From assembly GCA_037443685.1 (NCBI GenBank), contig JBBINX010000006.1, positions 1 through 61,116 on the forward strand: a stretch of 61,116 bases of DNA, in the 5' to 3' direction. Shown here piece after piece: positions 18,060 to 27,253 of this stretch. Each line of letters opens with the position of its first letter. Position 1 is the stretch's first letter. Source of the DNA: JAHJRJ01 sp037443685 (GTDB taxonomy: Bacteria > Bacteroidota > Ignavibacteria > UBA10030 > BY39). The notes under the pieces are model-generated. The model ran no database searches, was not told the DNA's origin, and saw nothing but the letters and a program-made list of their open reading frames with translations. Position numbers and translations under genes: made by a program.

Positions 18060-21000
18060 CTATTTTAAAAGTGTAAACTTCTTCACAGAATTAAATGAAC
18101 CGGCCGTAAGTTGATAGAAATAAACACCGCTTGCCAAACCATTTGCGTTAAAATTCACGCGGTAATTACCGGCTTTCATTTCCTCATTGACCAAGGAAGT
18201 AACTTCCTGTCCGAGCAGGTTATAAATTTTCAGAGTAACCAATCCGCTTTTTGGTATGGTGAAATCGATAGTAGTCGCCGGGTTAAACGGATTTGGATAA
18301 TTTTGACTTAATGAATAAACATCAGGAAATCCAGACCCGACCTCATTCACACTTACTCTGATCGAGTCAGCTCCGCCAGCTTCGTAATAACGCGCTGCAA
18401 ATTCCTGCAAGAATAAATTTGCGACCCGGTTGTCTTTTACTATCACAGTGTTTTCATCATTTCTGTTTTCTGCTGCGTTTGACCAGTTATGCGAACCGGT
18501 AATTAAATACGAGGTTAATCCAAACGGTTCAGCATCAACAATTGCGTATTTGTGATGTAAGAATCCTGTCCCTGCTTTTAAACGAACATCTACACCATTC
18601 GTCTGCAAGTAACTGAATTGATTTCCGTCATCAGTATTGTTGCTCATAATTACGCGTGTTTTTCTTAGTCTATTTTTTTGAGCAATTATAGAATCAGCCA
18701 GTTCTTTTCTCGTGAATGAAAGAATTGCAACAGCGATTGAGCCTTGTGCTCTTCCTAAAGTTTTGCCTATATATGATGTTGTTCTGTCGGTTGGACTGAA
18801 ATAGCATTCAACAGGCACTCCACCGATAACGAATTTATGTGGTGTATTGTTAATCTTTCTAGCGCCGAATCTTGAATTTGCTGAGTTAGGTGAATCAGTA
18901 TTGCTTCCCCACATTTCTTCAAACTCACGTGTGTATGCCCCAGCTAATGCGACATCTTGGAATTCTATTACATTCTGTCTGTCATCATATGTTCCGGGGT
19001 CGGTTGGATTCCAGGAGCCAGTCCAAACCCAAACACTATCGGGAGCGCCGTTTCGATAGTCAAACACAAAAAACTTGTTGTGGTGTAAACCTGTCCCGTC
19101 ATTCGCACCATAGAAATCATTAATTACGGGAATTCCATTTGTGCTTAATGTTGACCAAGGGACAGTAGTTCTAGTATCATACTCACCAATAACGCGAACT
19201 TTCACACCCCTATTTTTAGCATTCACTAATGCACTGGCGATGGTTGCGCCAGGTGTACCGCTTAAACTGTAGAGTGCAACATCAATAGAGCGCCGAGCGT
19301 TATTAATTCTTTCAACAATTTTTGATGTATAATCAAAATTACTCAATGCAATTTCGCCAGTAGAAACCGAGGTGTTTACAGTTTTATTAAAATAAACATT
19401 TATCATTCCGGTTGTAGGAGATTTTGATGTAGTGCTGGCAATTAAATTTCCCGCAAAGCTTGTGTCTGTTCCCGAAACAGAAAATGCCTGGATGTTATAA
19501 ATTGTAGCTGAAGTCAAACCTGTTATTGTAACTGAATGAGATGTTCTTAAATCATTGTCTGGTGCGATAACGCCCAATTCATAATTTGCCGTAACACCAT
19601 ATCGCACGCGTGAAGTTCCATTGTTGATGGTTTTCCAAACAATTGTCAGTGAGGAAGAATCGATATTTGATTCTTCAGGAGATACTAAAAATAACGGTCC
19701 TGTAGAGATGATGTCTGTTGTAAATCGAGGCATAATTTGATAACCACCGATTAAAGGTGAGGTAGTTTTATACTGGCTAACCACACCAATCACATCGAAA
19801 GCTCCGGCTGGGGCAACAGTTCCAACTATATTGACACTTTCATCAATCCTTATCTGTACTGTGTCTGTCGGCGAAACTCCTCTCAGGCGATAATTTTTTC
19901 CGGATGTAGCGCCACTCCATGTCGTAACAGGACTTCCGTTTATTTCAGTTACAGTTACTCCGTTTAACCGAACTAATAAACCCTCATAATTTTCGATTCC
20001 ACCAATTCCATCGTTGTTGACCTGAGTTGGTGTTAATAACAATGGGTCAACTGTATTTCCTGTACTTATAATTGAATGTAGAGTAGGATTTTCGATTTGA
20101 TTTAATCCCCCGAACTGCGTAACATTACCGCTTACTAACACTTCGTCGCCGATATTTACTGATGCCGAGAATGGCACACTATAAATAGACATGCCACCAG
20201 AATTATCTTGAATATAGGATGGACTTGGAAATTGATTTGAAACTGTAATAATTCCACGCACCGTTACAAGATCGCCGATTCTTGTAGAAGCTCCGTTAGC
20301 ATCGTTCACTTTAACTTCGCTGATCGGAATTGCTGCACCATAAACAGTAATTACCGGGATAGGAGCAACATCACCATAACTTCCGTTTGCACCCGATTGA
20401 GTTTTAAATTTATACTTACCCGTAAAAATTGCTGATGTTATCGGAGAAATTGTAATCTCTGTTGAATCTATGTTGAACGAGATATCCGTAAAATAAATTG
20501 TATCCCCGATTACATTAGCAGTTGCAGTCATGTTTGTATAGTTGACATTGCTAATATTCTTTGACCATGAAAATTCGGGTGGAACGATTATTCTTAAATT
20601 GTTAACCGCAAAAGCTGGGTCTTTTCGATATGTAATTTTAATTGTTGTATCTACACTTCCAGTTAATAGTGTGGGTGCTATAGAAACCGAGCCAGATCCT
20701 TCTGGGCGAGCTCGTAACAAACTTATCCATGCTGAATTAGCCGTAGTGTTACCTGAGCCACGTGTGATAGTTGAAGAATTTTGTGACCAATTTGTGACAG
20801 TTGTAAGTTGATTAACATTATCACCATTAAAAAAAGTAGTAGTATTCGACGTTGAAGCTGTTGTAAAGTGAACTTTTGGCGAAGGAATGCTATTTACATT
20901 GGCAGCTCCCCAAGAAACGCCGAAAATATGGGTTTGTACAGTATTACGGATTTGCACCGCGTCGCTGGTTCCAGCAATTGAAAAAACCGTGCCCGTAAAG

Positions 21001-21338
21001 TAGGTGGAATTATTTGATTTGACTGTTAATGTATAATCGCTTGCATCTAAATCTTCTGCAAATGTATTCTCAGGTCGGGCAACAATTATTATAGTACCTG
21101 ACCGTAAATTATTCCACAAGGCATTTGTGGTAAAAACTAATGGGGCGATGGGACTACCTGCACTACTAAAGTCTCTTATATCCCAACCTCTCATATCTAA
21201 ACCGTCTTGAACGACAAGCAATTCAATCCATTCATCGTTGGCGCTTGAATTATAAAGTTCATTAATAATAACCGATTGTGAAAAAATAGCAGACGTCGTA
21301 AATATTATTAATGTAAAAATAAATGCAAATTTATTCAT
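18060..21338 (-). CDS. Secreted lamin-tail / phospholipase-D-like protein with T9SS sorting domain
   Basis: 1092 aa, exported. Signal peptide residues 1-20. Lamin-tail-like domain about 21-165 (VIINELYNSSANDEWIELLV). An OB-fold-like region about 337-540 has GDLVTVRGIITVSN and GDEVLVSGNVTQF. A fibronectin-III/phosphatase-N-like stretch follows at about 545-640. Two complete HKD motifs follow: HNKFFVFD near 747 with TGSWN after it, and HHKYAIVD near 927 with TGSHNW. The last ~80 residues are a T9SS C-terminal domain (QNYPNPFNPATTIDF ... GVYFYQLTAG). The two HKD motifs make one PLD active site, so it is a likely surface or secreted nuclease or phospholipase. A terminator follows. Substrate unknown; extracellular DNA is plausible. 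Confidence 0.88.
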   Translation of the reverse strand: MNKFAFIFTLIIFTTSAIFSQSVIINELYNSSANDEWIELLVVQDGLDMRGWDIRDFSSAGSPIAPLVFTTNALWNNLRSGTIIIVARPENTFAEDLDASDYTLTVKSNNSTYFTGTVFSIAGTSDAVQIRNTVQTHIFGVSWGAANVNSIPSPKVHFTTASTSNTTTFFNGDNVNQLTTVTNWSQNSSTITRGSGNTTANSAWISLLRARPEGSGSVSIAPTLLTGSVDTTIKITYRKDPAFAVNNLRIIVPPEFSWSKNISNVNYTNMTATANVIGDTIYFTDISFNIDSTEITISPITSAIFTGKYKFKTQSGANGSYGDVAPIPVITVYGAAIPISEVKVNDANGASTRIGDLVTVRGIITVSNQFPSPSYIQDNSGGMSIYSVPFSASVNIGDEVLVSGNVTQFGGLNQIENPTLHSIISTGNTVDPLLLTPTQVNNDGIGGIENYEGLLVRLNGVTVTEINGSPVTTWSGATSGKNYRLRGVSPTDTVQIRIDESVNIVGTVAPAGAFDVIGVVSQYKTTSPLIGGYQIMPRFTTDIISTGPLFLVSPEESNIDSSSLTIVWKTINNGTSRVRYGVTANYELGVIAPDNDLRTSHSVTITGLTSATIYNIQAFSVSGTDTSFAGNLIASTTSKSPTTGMINVYFNKTVNTSVSTGEIALSNFDYTSKIVERINNARRSIDVALYSLSGTPGATIASALVNAKNRGVKVRVIGEYDTRTTVPWSTLSTNGIPVINDFYGANDGTGLHHNKFFVFDYRNGAPDSVWVWTGSWNPTDPGTYDDRQNVIEFQDVALAGAYTREFEEMWGSNTDSPNSANSRFGARKINNTPHKFVIGGVPVECYFSPTDRTTSYIGKTLGRAQGSIAVAILSFTRKELADSIIAQKNRLRKTRVIMSNNTDDGNQFSYLQTNGVDVRLKAGTGFLHHKYAIVDAEPFGLTSYLITGSHNWSNAAENRNDENTVIVKDNRVANLFLQEFAARYYEAGGADSIRVSVNEVGSGFPDVYSLSQNYPNPFNPATTIDFTIPKSGLVTLKIYNLLGQEVTSLVNEEMKAGNYRVNFNANGLASGVYFYQLTAGSFNSVKKFTLLK

Positions 21339-21525
21339 AAAAATACCCTGATAAAATGATTAAAAATAAGAGGCAAAAGCCCCTTTTTGATTTAAAAAAC
21401 TGTATAAGACTGTGAAAATCTAATAAAATTTAGTGAGAAATCAAAGGATAATCACTAATTTCTAAATAATTTGAAAAGCTTGTGGCTGAAAAATCATTGC
21501 GATCGAGACTGACCCAAAAGTATAG

Positions 21526-21555
21526 AATAATACTGTCCGCATTAGGCGTATTATT
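21526..21555. other. Hairpin in a 493-base gene-free stretch (21339-21831)
   Basis: Perfect 8-base arms AATAATAC (21526-21533) and GTATTATT (21548-21555), with CC/GG able to pair inside. The gap also holds TCCCGAC-aaaa-GTCGGGA at about 21602-21619, a REP-like palindrome. It also holds a short GAGGC/GCCCC element near 21371-21386 in the leader of the PLD gene. No gene, tRNA or recognised riboswitch is seen here. Confidence 0.45.
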
Positions 21556-21601
21556 TCTTCATCTATTCCTAGTAAGCAGATTTAGAGGGATTAGATTCTG
21601 A

Positions 21602-21619
21602 TCCCGACAAAAGTCGGGA
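21602..21619. repeat. TCCCGAC/GTCGGGA REP-like hairpin
   Basis: Seven-base perfect arms with a four-A loop. It shares its TCCCGA/TCGGGA core with palindromes at 2765-2792 and 48637-48653, suggesting one dispersed intergenic repeat family in this genome. Confidence 0.5.
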
Positions 21620-21831
21620 CGGAATGACTCCTTTTCTTACTTAATGTCAACCACTTGAAGTAATCTCACTTTCGAAATCAACAAAACAATATAAGATTGC
21701 TCCGTCTCACGCTCTTTGAGCGGGATCCTAGCAAAGACATTTTTATCTTGGTAATATTCCCTTCAAATATCAGAAATCAAAAACCGCAGCTATTATTATA
21801 ATCTCCGATCTAAAATCTACAGTTTAAAATT

Positions 21832-22485
21832 TTATAGATTCTTTATCACTTTCACTACTTTCCAAATAAACGAAACGTCTCGTCTTTTCACTGAAACCGG
21901 CTCAAATTCAAGATTTAGCGGTATTAAATGGATATGTGTATCATCGAATTTTATTTTTTTGAGGACATCCTCATCATTTACCCGAACCACACATATATCG
22001 CCATTTCTCGTTTCATGTTTTGGGCTGACTACTACAATATCGCCATCTTCAATCCGTGGCGACATACTAGCTCCTTTTACAACTAAGGCAAAAGCATTCG
22101 GGTCGTTAATATTGTCGATGGTTACATAACTCTCTACATAATCAGGATGGAACATGGGTGCAGTTCTTCCAGCTGGAACTGAAGATAGAAGCGGAACTTC
22201 TACTAAAGGAATTCTTTTCAGTGCATTTGGTTTTTGAAACGGAAGAATTTTTCCTGGTGCTGTTGGTAATGGATACATCTCATTTTCACCGGTTAAAAGC
22301 CATTCGGGACGGACGCCTAAATGTTTAGCGAGTCGCATCAAAAAGTTGCTGTCGGGAACTTGCTCTCCTTTTTCCCAGCGCTGGAGCGTACGTACTGCAA
22401 CATCAACTTTTGTTGCAAGTGTATGTTGGTCAAGCTCTTTATTTTCGCGAGCTTCACGGATTCGGATTCCTATTGTTGTTTTCAT
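21832..22485 (-). CDS. XRE-family repressor with S24 (LexA/CI-like) peptidase domain
   Basis: 217 aa. N-terminal XRE helix-turn-helix, residues 5-65 (IRIREARENKELDQHTLATK, VRTLQRWEKGEQVPDSNFL). The C-terminal S24 domain has a putative Ala105-Gly106 self-cleavage site in SSVPAGRTAP, catalytic Ser140 in KGASMSPRIEDGD and a Lys at 176/177 in DEDVLKKIKF. This is the arrangement of phage CI/C2-type repressors and of UmuD-linked regulators: a repressor that could self-inactivate under DNA damage. Two GACA-N4-TGTC palindromes lie upstream. Not a canonical LexA, whose winged helix differs. No prophage genes are adjacent. Confidence 0.88.
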   Translation of the reverse strand: MKTTIGIRIREARENKELDQHTLATKVDVAVRTLQRWEKGEQVPDSNFLMRLAKHLGVRPEWLLTGENEMYPLPTAPGKILPFQKPNALKRIPLVEVPLLSSVPAGRTAPMFHPDYVESYVTIDNINDPNAFALVVKGASMSPRIEDGDIVVVSPKHETRNGDICVVRVNDEDVLKKIKFDDTHIHLIPLNLEFEPVSVKRRDVSFIWKVVKVIKNL

Positions 22486-22617
22486 ATTTTAATCCTTATG
22501 AAATTAAAATAAAGTACATTGAACCACAAAATGTGCGAAGGTGTCGAGACGAACGCACAGAGTTTATACACATGGTTTTTTATGTATCTACACCACCTAT
22601 TGTGGCTTTTATAAGTC

Positions 22618-22662
22618 TTGACATATTTGTCAATATTATTATTGAGCATAGACAATTTTGTC
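22618..22662. promoter_or_regulatory. Paired GACA-N4-TGTC operators upstream of the XRE-S24 gene
   Basis: TTGACA-TATT-TGTCAA at 22618-22633 and GACA-ATTT-TGTC at 22651-22662 share the same 12-base core GACA-N4-TGTC. Their centres are 31 bases apart, about three helical turns. A further TGTCAA half-site lies at 22693-22698. On the minus strand the first site contains a TTGACA that could be a -35 box with TATAAA following, so binding would autorepress. The remaining gene-free region up to 22965 shows nothing else recognised. Confidence 0.5.
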
Positions 22663-22965
22663 GTATGTAAAGATAATGCTTTTTTGTACAGATGTCAAGT
22701 TTTGAAATCTTTCAGTTTGAATATTTCATCGCTGTCTAAAGGAGTCTCGCAAAGGGATTCTGTTGGAACTTTGGAACGGTGAGGAGGTTCATTTCGAATT
22801 TGAACTTTATAACAGATTGTATTTTTATACTACAATTGGTATATTATTACAGTTTTAAGGCAAATTTGAAGAACTCCTAAATCAGCCAAATGAACGAATA
22901 TAAAATTAGGCACAAACAACTCAAACTTGGCATCCTAACTATCAACCATCAACAAAGAGTAGGTT

Positions 22966-23613
22966 ATGAACATAAATAAATATATCCAAAAACTAATTCC
23001 TCGCCACGATAATTTCTTCAACTTATTTGAAGAAGACGTTAAAAATTTAGCTTATGGTATCAGAACTCTGTATGAGGCTTTCAAGTTTCCGTTGACTGAT
23101 GAAAATAGGGCTAAGCTCAAACTTATTGAGGATATTGAACACAAGGGCGATTTGATAACACACAAGATATTTAACGAAATGGGATCTTCATTCGTAACTC
23201 CTTTTGATAGAGAAGATATACAACTTTTAGCTGCATCAATAGACGATGTGCTCGACCATATTAACGGAGTTTCAAAACGTGTGATATTGTATGAAATAAA
23301 TCATTTTCCGATTGAAGGAATTCAAATAATAGAAACTTTAAAAGATTCCATATGCGAATTAGAAAAAGTGATTCCAATGCTGAGAGATATGGATAACAAG
23401 AATGGGATCCTCGAAGCGTGTGTTCATATGAACAGTTATGAAAATAAAGCAGACGACCTCTTCGAGCTTGGTGTTGCAGATCTTTTCAAAACGTGTAAGG
23501 ATCCTGTTGAGTTGATAAAAATAAAAGAAATCCTCGTAGGATTAGAAGGTGCCACAGATAAATGCGAAGATGCTGCAAATGCTGTTGAAAGTATAATCAT
23601 AAAGAACACTTAA
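22966..23613 (+). CDS. DUF47 / PhoU-like phosphate transport accessory protein
   Basis: 215 aa, all-helical DUF47 protein, distantly PhoU-like. These genes are regularly paired with PiT phosphate transporters and are thought to modulate them. Seen: IPRHDNFFNLFEEDVKNL at the start, EHKGDLITHKIFNEM, FVTPFDREDIQLLAASIDDVLDHI (the conserved metal-binding-like block) and GLEGATDKCEDAANAVESI near the end. It is followed after 12 bases by the PiT gene, the standard arrangement. Confidence 0.93.
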   Translation: MNINKYIQKLIPRHDNFFNLFEEDVKNLAYGIRTLYEAFKFPLTDENRAKLKLIEDIEHKGDLITHKIFNEMGSSFVTPFDREDIQLLAASIDDVLDHINGVSKRVILYEINHFPIEGIQIIETLKDSICELEKVIPMLRDMDNKNGILEACVHMNSYENKADDLFELGVADLFKTCKDPVELIKIKEILVGLEGATDKCEDAANAVESIIIKNT

Positions 23614-23625
23614 TAAAGAAAAACT

Positions 23626-24660
23626 ATGCTTGAATTTACAATATTTATTATACTTATTGCACTCGTTTTTGATTTTTTGAACGGCATGAACGATGCGGCG
23701 AATTCGATTGCCACAATCGTTTCGACGCGTGTCTTGTCTCCGAGACTTGCTGTTTTATGGGCTGCATTTTTTAATTTCGCCGCTGCATTCGGTTTCGGCG
23801 TTCATGTAGCTACAACAATAGGGAAGGGTATCGTAAATCCGGCTATTGTTGACCATGAATTAATTTTGTCGGCTTTGATTGGTGCAATCATTTGGACACA
23901 TGTATGCACGCATTATGGGCTACCGATAAGTGTTTCTCATTCACTAATCGGTGGATTGGCTGGGTCTGCGGTAGCAAAAGTCGGCTTTGATGCTTTGGTA
24001 GCCAGCGGTTTAATTAAAGTAGGTATTTTTATTTTTCTCTCGCCTCTGATTGGTTTGTTCCTAGGATTTATTTTTATGGTGATAGTCATGTGGATTGTTC
24101 GAAAAAAAACACAATCGAAAGTCGATAAAATTTTTAGAGTAGGTCAGTTGATTTCTTCTGCAGCTTTTAGTTTAGGGCACGGTACAAACGATGCACAAAA
24201 GACTATGGGTATTATTGCAATTCTTCTTTATAGTGCACGTGATAGTTTGCAGAATGTAGGGTTACCCGATTGGATTTACATTAGTGGTGAATTCTATGTC
24301 CCTTTTTGGGTAGTGATAATCGCACACTTGACAATTGCCGCAGGCACGATGTACGGCGGATGGAAAGTAGTTAAAACGATGGGAATGCGTTTAACACATC
24401 TTCAACCGATAGGCGGTTTTTGTGCAGAAACCGCAGGTGCATTTGTACTTTTAGGAACTGCTGTTGCTGGAATACCAGTTAGTACTACTCATACTGTTGC
24501 TGGAGGAATCATGGGTGTAGGAGCTACAAGAAGACTTTCTGCTGTTCGGTGGAGTCTAGCCGGTAAAATTGTGTGGGCTTGGGTCCTGACTATACCAATT
24601 TCAGGGTTGGTTGGTTATGGAACTTTCATGATAATCGATTCGGTATATCAATTATTTTAA
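23626..24660 (+). CDS. Inorganic phosphate transporter, PiT family
   Basis: 344 aa, inner-membrane low-affinity phosphate/cation symporter. The duplicated PiT signature is visible: first copy FDFLNGMNDAANSIATIVSTR near the N-terminus, second copy SLGHGTNDAQKTMGIIA mid-protein. GLPISVSHSLIGG and GIPVSTTHTVAGGIMG complete the pseudo-symmetric repeat. Around ten hydrophobic segments. Co-transcribed with the DUF47 gene upstream and probably with amrS downstream. Confidence 0.95.
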   Translation: MLEFTIFIILIALVFDFLNGMNDAANSIATIVSTRVLSPRLAVLWAAFFNFAAAFGFGVHVATTIGKGIVNPAIVDHELILSALIGAIIWTHVCTHYGLPISVSHSLIGGLAGSAVAKVGFDALVASGLIKVGIFIFLSPLIGLFLGFIFMVIVMWIVRKKTQSKVDKIFRVGQLISSAAFSLGHGTNDAQKTMGIIAILLYSARDSLQNVGLPDWIYISGEFYVPFWVVIIAHLTIAAGTMYGGWKVVKTMGMRLTHLQPIGGFCAETAGAFVLLGTAVAGIPVSTTHTVAGGIMGVGATRRLSAVRWSLAGKIVWAWVLTIPISGLVGYGTFMIIDSVYQLF

Positions 24661-24680
24661 ACATTGTTGGGAAACCGAAT

Positions 24681-25751
24681 TTGGATATTTCGTTCGCTAA
24701 CACATTGAAGAAGCATACTAAGGAAGGTTCGCTATATACAAAAATAGATAGCGATTTAGTAGAGTGCTATGCCTGCGGACACCGGTGTAGAATAAAACCT
24801 GGGAGAGATGGAATTTGCAAAGTTCGATTCAATCAAGACAGTAAATTGTATGTGCCATGGGGATATATTAATTGTGTTGCGGTCGATCCAATAGAAAAAA
24901 AACCATTCTTTCACGTGCTTCCAGGTTCAGGGGCAGTAAGTTTTGGTATGGTTGGATGCGATTATCACTGTAGCTTTTGCCAGAATTGGATTTCGTCGCA
25001 AATTTTACGCGACCAGCAGTCTTTAACTCGCATTGAGCCGATTGACCCTGAGGATATTGTAAAGTTAACTCACGATTACAAAGCTCAAATAATTACCAGC
25101 ACCTACAATGAACCATTGATTACGAGCGAGTGGGCTGTTGATATATTTAAAATAGCCAAAAGATATAGACTTGTAACCGGGTATGTTTCGAATGGGAACG
25201 GAACTCCCGAAGTCTTAAATTACCTCCGACCTTATCTCGACCTTTTCAAAATTGATTTGAAAGGATTTAATGATAAAAGATACCGTGAACTTGGCGGAGT
25301 TTTACAAAACGTTTTGGATACGATTAAGTTAGCTTATGAAAAAGATTTTTGGGTGGAGGTTGTAACATTAGTAATTCCCAACTTCAACGATTCCGACAGT
25401 GAGTTAAAACAAATTGCAGAATTCATTGTATCAGTTTCGCCCGATATCCCATGGCATATTACGGCATTCCACCCCGATTATAAGATGACTGACCGTTCAA
25501 GTACGTCCGTTAAAACACTATTACGCGCATCGCAGATTGGTAAAGCGGCAGGGCTAAATTATGTATATGCCGGTAACTTGCCAGGTAGGGTAGGAGGAGA
25601 AGAAAATACTTACTGTCCGGTGTGCAAAGAGCTTCTCGTTGAACGATACGGGTATAATATATTACAGAATAATATTGTTAATGGAGAATGCTTTAAGTGT
25701 AGAAAAAAAATCCCGGGCTTTTGGACTAAACCCGGGATTAAAATGAGTTAG
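24681..25751 (+). CDS. amrS: AmmeMemoRadiSam system radical SAM enzyme AmrS
   Basis: About 356 aa radical-SAM protein. Seen: an N-terminal Cys motif ECYACGHRCRIKPGRDGICKVR, then YVPWGY, DPIEKKPFFHVLPGSG, the SAM cluster motif GCDYHCSFCQNW (CX3CX2C), and a C-terminal CPVCKELL...GECFKCRKKIPGFW. These features define AmrS/PflA-like proteins that occur with AMMECR1 and Memo. Neither partner is in the window and the reaction is unknown. No ATG begins the frame after the PiT stop. TTG at 24681 (GGGAA upstream) or TTG at 24705 are the candidates; the longer open frame from 24573 runs inside the PiT gene. The last codons contain the opposite-strand dnaB terminator. Confidence 0.85.
   Translation: MDISFANTLKKHTKEGSLYTKIDSDLVECYACGHRCRIKPGRDGICKVRFNQDSKLYVPWGYINCVAVDPIEKKPFFHVLPGSGAVSFGMVGCDYHCSFCQNWISSQILRDQQSLTRIEPIDPEDIVKLTHDYKAQIITSTYNEPLITSEWAVDIFKIAKRYRLVTGYVSNGNGTPEVLNYLRPYLDLFKIDLKGFNDKRYRELGGVLQNVLDTIKLAYEKDFWVEVVTLVIPNFNDSDSELKQIAEFIVSVSPDIPWHITAFHPDYKMTDRSSTSVKTLLRASQIGKAAGLNYVYAGNLPGRVGGEENTYCPVCKELLVERYGYNILQNNIVNGECFKCRKKIPGFWTKPGIKMS
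25701..25739 (-). terminator. Intrinsic terminator of the dnaB operon, inside the 3' end of amrS
   Basis: On the minus strand AATCCCGGG (25739-25731) pairs perfectly with CCCGGGATT (25717-25709) over a 13-base loop, followed by TTTTTTT. It begins 27 bases past the dnaB stop. The same bases encode the last residues of AmrS (after IPGFW), so the convergent genes share it. There is no U-run for the plus strand. Confidence 0.9.
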
Positions 25752-25765
25752 TTAAAAAATATCTA

Positions 25766-27250
25766 CTAAAAAGGCGGCTCCTCTATAGATGAGGTTGCAG
25801 GTAATAGAGCTTCTAACGAATCGAAAGCGCGGTTTTCGAATCCCGCGTGTTCCTTGATAAAAGTTAGACGTGCGATACCAGTAGGACCGTTACGCTGTTT
25901 ACCGATAATAATCTCAGCGAGACGTTCAGTCGGTATTAAATTGCCATTCTCATCTTTGACCGTTTCGATATTAAACATTTCGGGTCTGTGTACAAATAGA
26001 ACCACATCAGCATCTTGTTCAATCGCTCCCGACTCCCTCAGGTCAGCCAACACCGGTCGTTTATCACCTCCGCGAGTTTCTACAGCACGGTTCAACTGAG
26101 ATAATGCTATCACCGGTATGTTTAGTTCTTTTGCCAATGCTTTCAGTGAACGTGATATCATAGAAATTTCGCGTTCTCTGCTCTCTAAACTTCTTGGTGG
26201 ATGTACCAATTGGAGATAGTCGATAATCACCATTCCGATATCGTGTTCTGCTTTTAAGCGTCGCGCTTTTGCGCGGATTTCGAGTATCGATAGAGACGGT
26301 GAATCGTCTATGAAAATTTTCGCTTCGGCTAAACGTCCGACAACCCTGCTTAATTTTTTCCACTGATCTTCGGGGAGTCTTCCTGTTCTGAGCGAATGCG
26401 CATTGACGCGTGCTTCAGATGAAAGCATACGCGTTACTAACTGCTGCTCAGACATTTCTATACTAAATATCCCAACTGCCGTTTTTTTTACAGGATGGAG
26501 GGCAGCATTCCTTGCGATCGAAAGTGCCAACGCGGTTTTTCCTTGACTTGGTCTTCCGGCAACAATAACTAAATCGGAATTTTGAAAACCGCCAGTCAAA
26601 TTATCCAAATCGGTAAATCCACTCGGCACACCTGTAATTCCTCCGTGCATACCGTGCAATTTTTCTAAACTCTCGAAAGCTTCAGTGAGAGCTTTTTTAA
26701 TCGGCGTTGTGCTTCTCTTTAATCGATGTTCGGATATCTGAAAAATTTTCGTCTCTGCTTCATCGAGTAAATCAATTGCATCTTCTGTTTCGTTATATGC
26801 ACGAGACGCGATTTCGGATGAAGTCACTATTAAACCACGCATTAATGCTTTTTCAAGTATAATGTGTGCATGGTATTCCACGTTAGCAGCAGTAGTTACT
26901 TTTACAGAAAGCTCAGAGAGATAAACCTGTCCGCCTATATCTTCTAAGGTTCCCCTTCTGCGTAGTTCTTCGGCAAGAGTTACGGTATCAACAGGTTCGT
27001 TTCGATTAAAAAGTGCAATTATTCCTTCAAAAATTTTTTTGTGAGCGATTTTATAAAATGTTTCGGGGTGTAAGATTTCTAACAATTTTGGAACTGCTTC
27101 TTTATCTATTAAAGCGGCACCTAGAACTTGCGATTCAACATCTACGGCTTGTGGAGGCACACGTCCTTGATGCATTGCGTCTATATCGATTTCTCCGCTG
27201 AATGAACTCGATTGTTCTTTTTTCTTGCTTTTCTTTTTACTCTCAGTCAT
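25766..27250 (-). CDS. dnaB: Replicative DNA helicase DnaB
   Basis: Hexameric fork helicase, 494 aa. N-terminal DnaB domain (PPQAVDVESQVLGAALIDKEAV), then the RecA-like domain with VIVAGRPSQGKTALALSIARN (Walker A), GIFSIEMSEQQLVTRM, VIIDYLQLV (Walker B), SRSLKALAKELNIPVIALSQLNR and LRESGAIEQDADVV. No intein. A Lys/Ser-rich N-terminal tail (KKKSKKKEQ) precedes the fold. Last gene of the minus-strand operon that starts with yicC, 3 bases after udg. Confidence 0.97.
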   Translation of the reverse strand: MTESKKKSKKKEQSSSFSGEIDIDAMHQGRVPPQAVDVESQVLGAALIDKEAVPKLLEILHPETFYKIAHKKIFEGIIALFNRNEPVDTVTLAEELRRRGTLEDIGGQVYLSELSVKVTTAANVEYHAHIILEKALMRGLIVTSSEIASRAYNETEDAIDLLDEAETKIFQISEHRLKRSTTPIKKALTEAFESLEKLHGMHGGITGVPSGFTDLDNLTGGFQNSDLVIVAGRPSQGKTALALSIARNAALHPVKKTAVGIFSIEMSEQQLVTRMLSSEARVNAHSLRTGRLPEDQWKKLSRVVGRLAEAKIFIDDSPSLSILEIRAKARRLKAEHDIGMVIIDYLQLVHPPRSLESREREISMISRSLKALAKELNIPVIALSQLNRAVETRGGDKRPVLADLRESGAIEQDADVVLFVHRPEMFNIETVKDENGNLIPTERLAEIIIGKQRNGPTGIARLTFIKEHAGFENRAFDSLEALLPATSSIEEPPF

Positions 27251-27253
27251 AGT

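Noticed and set aside
21832..22485. Calling the S24 regulator LexA
   Set aside because: Its DNA-binding domain is XRE-type, not the LexA winged helix; only the peptidase half is LexA-like.
22321..22670. Plus-strand frames overlapping the XRE gene start and its operators
   Set aside because: Antisense to the helix-turn-helix coding region and without recognisable content.
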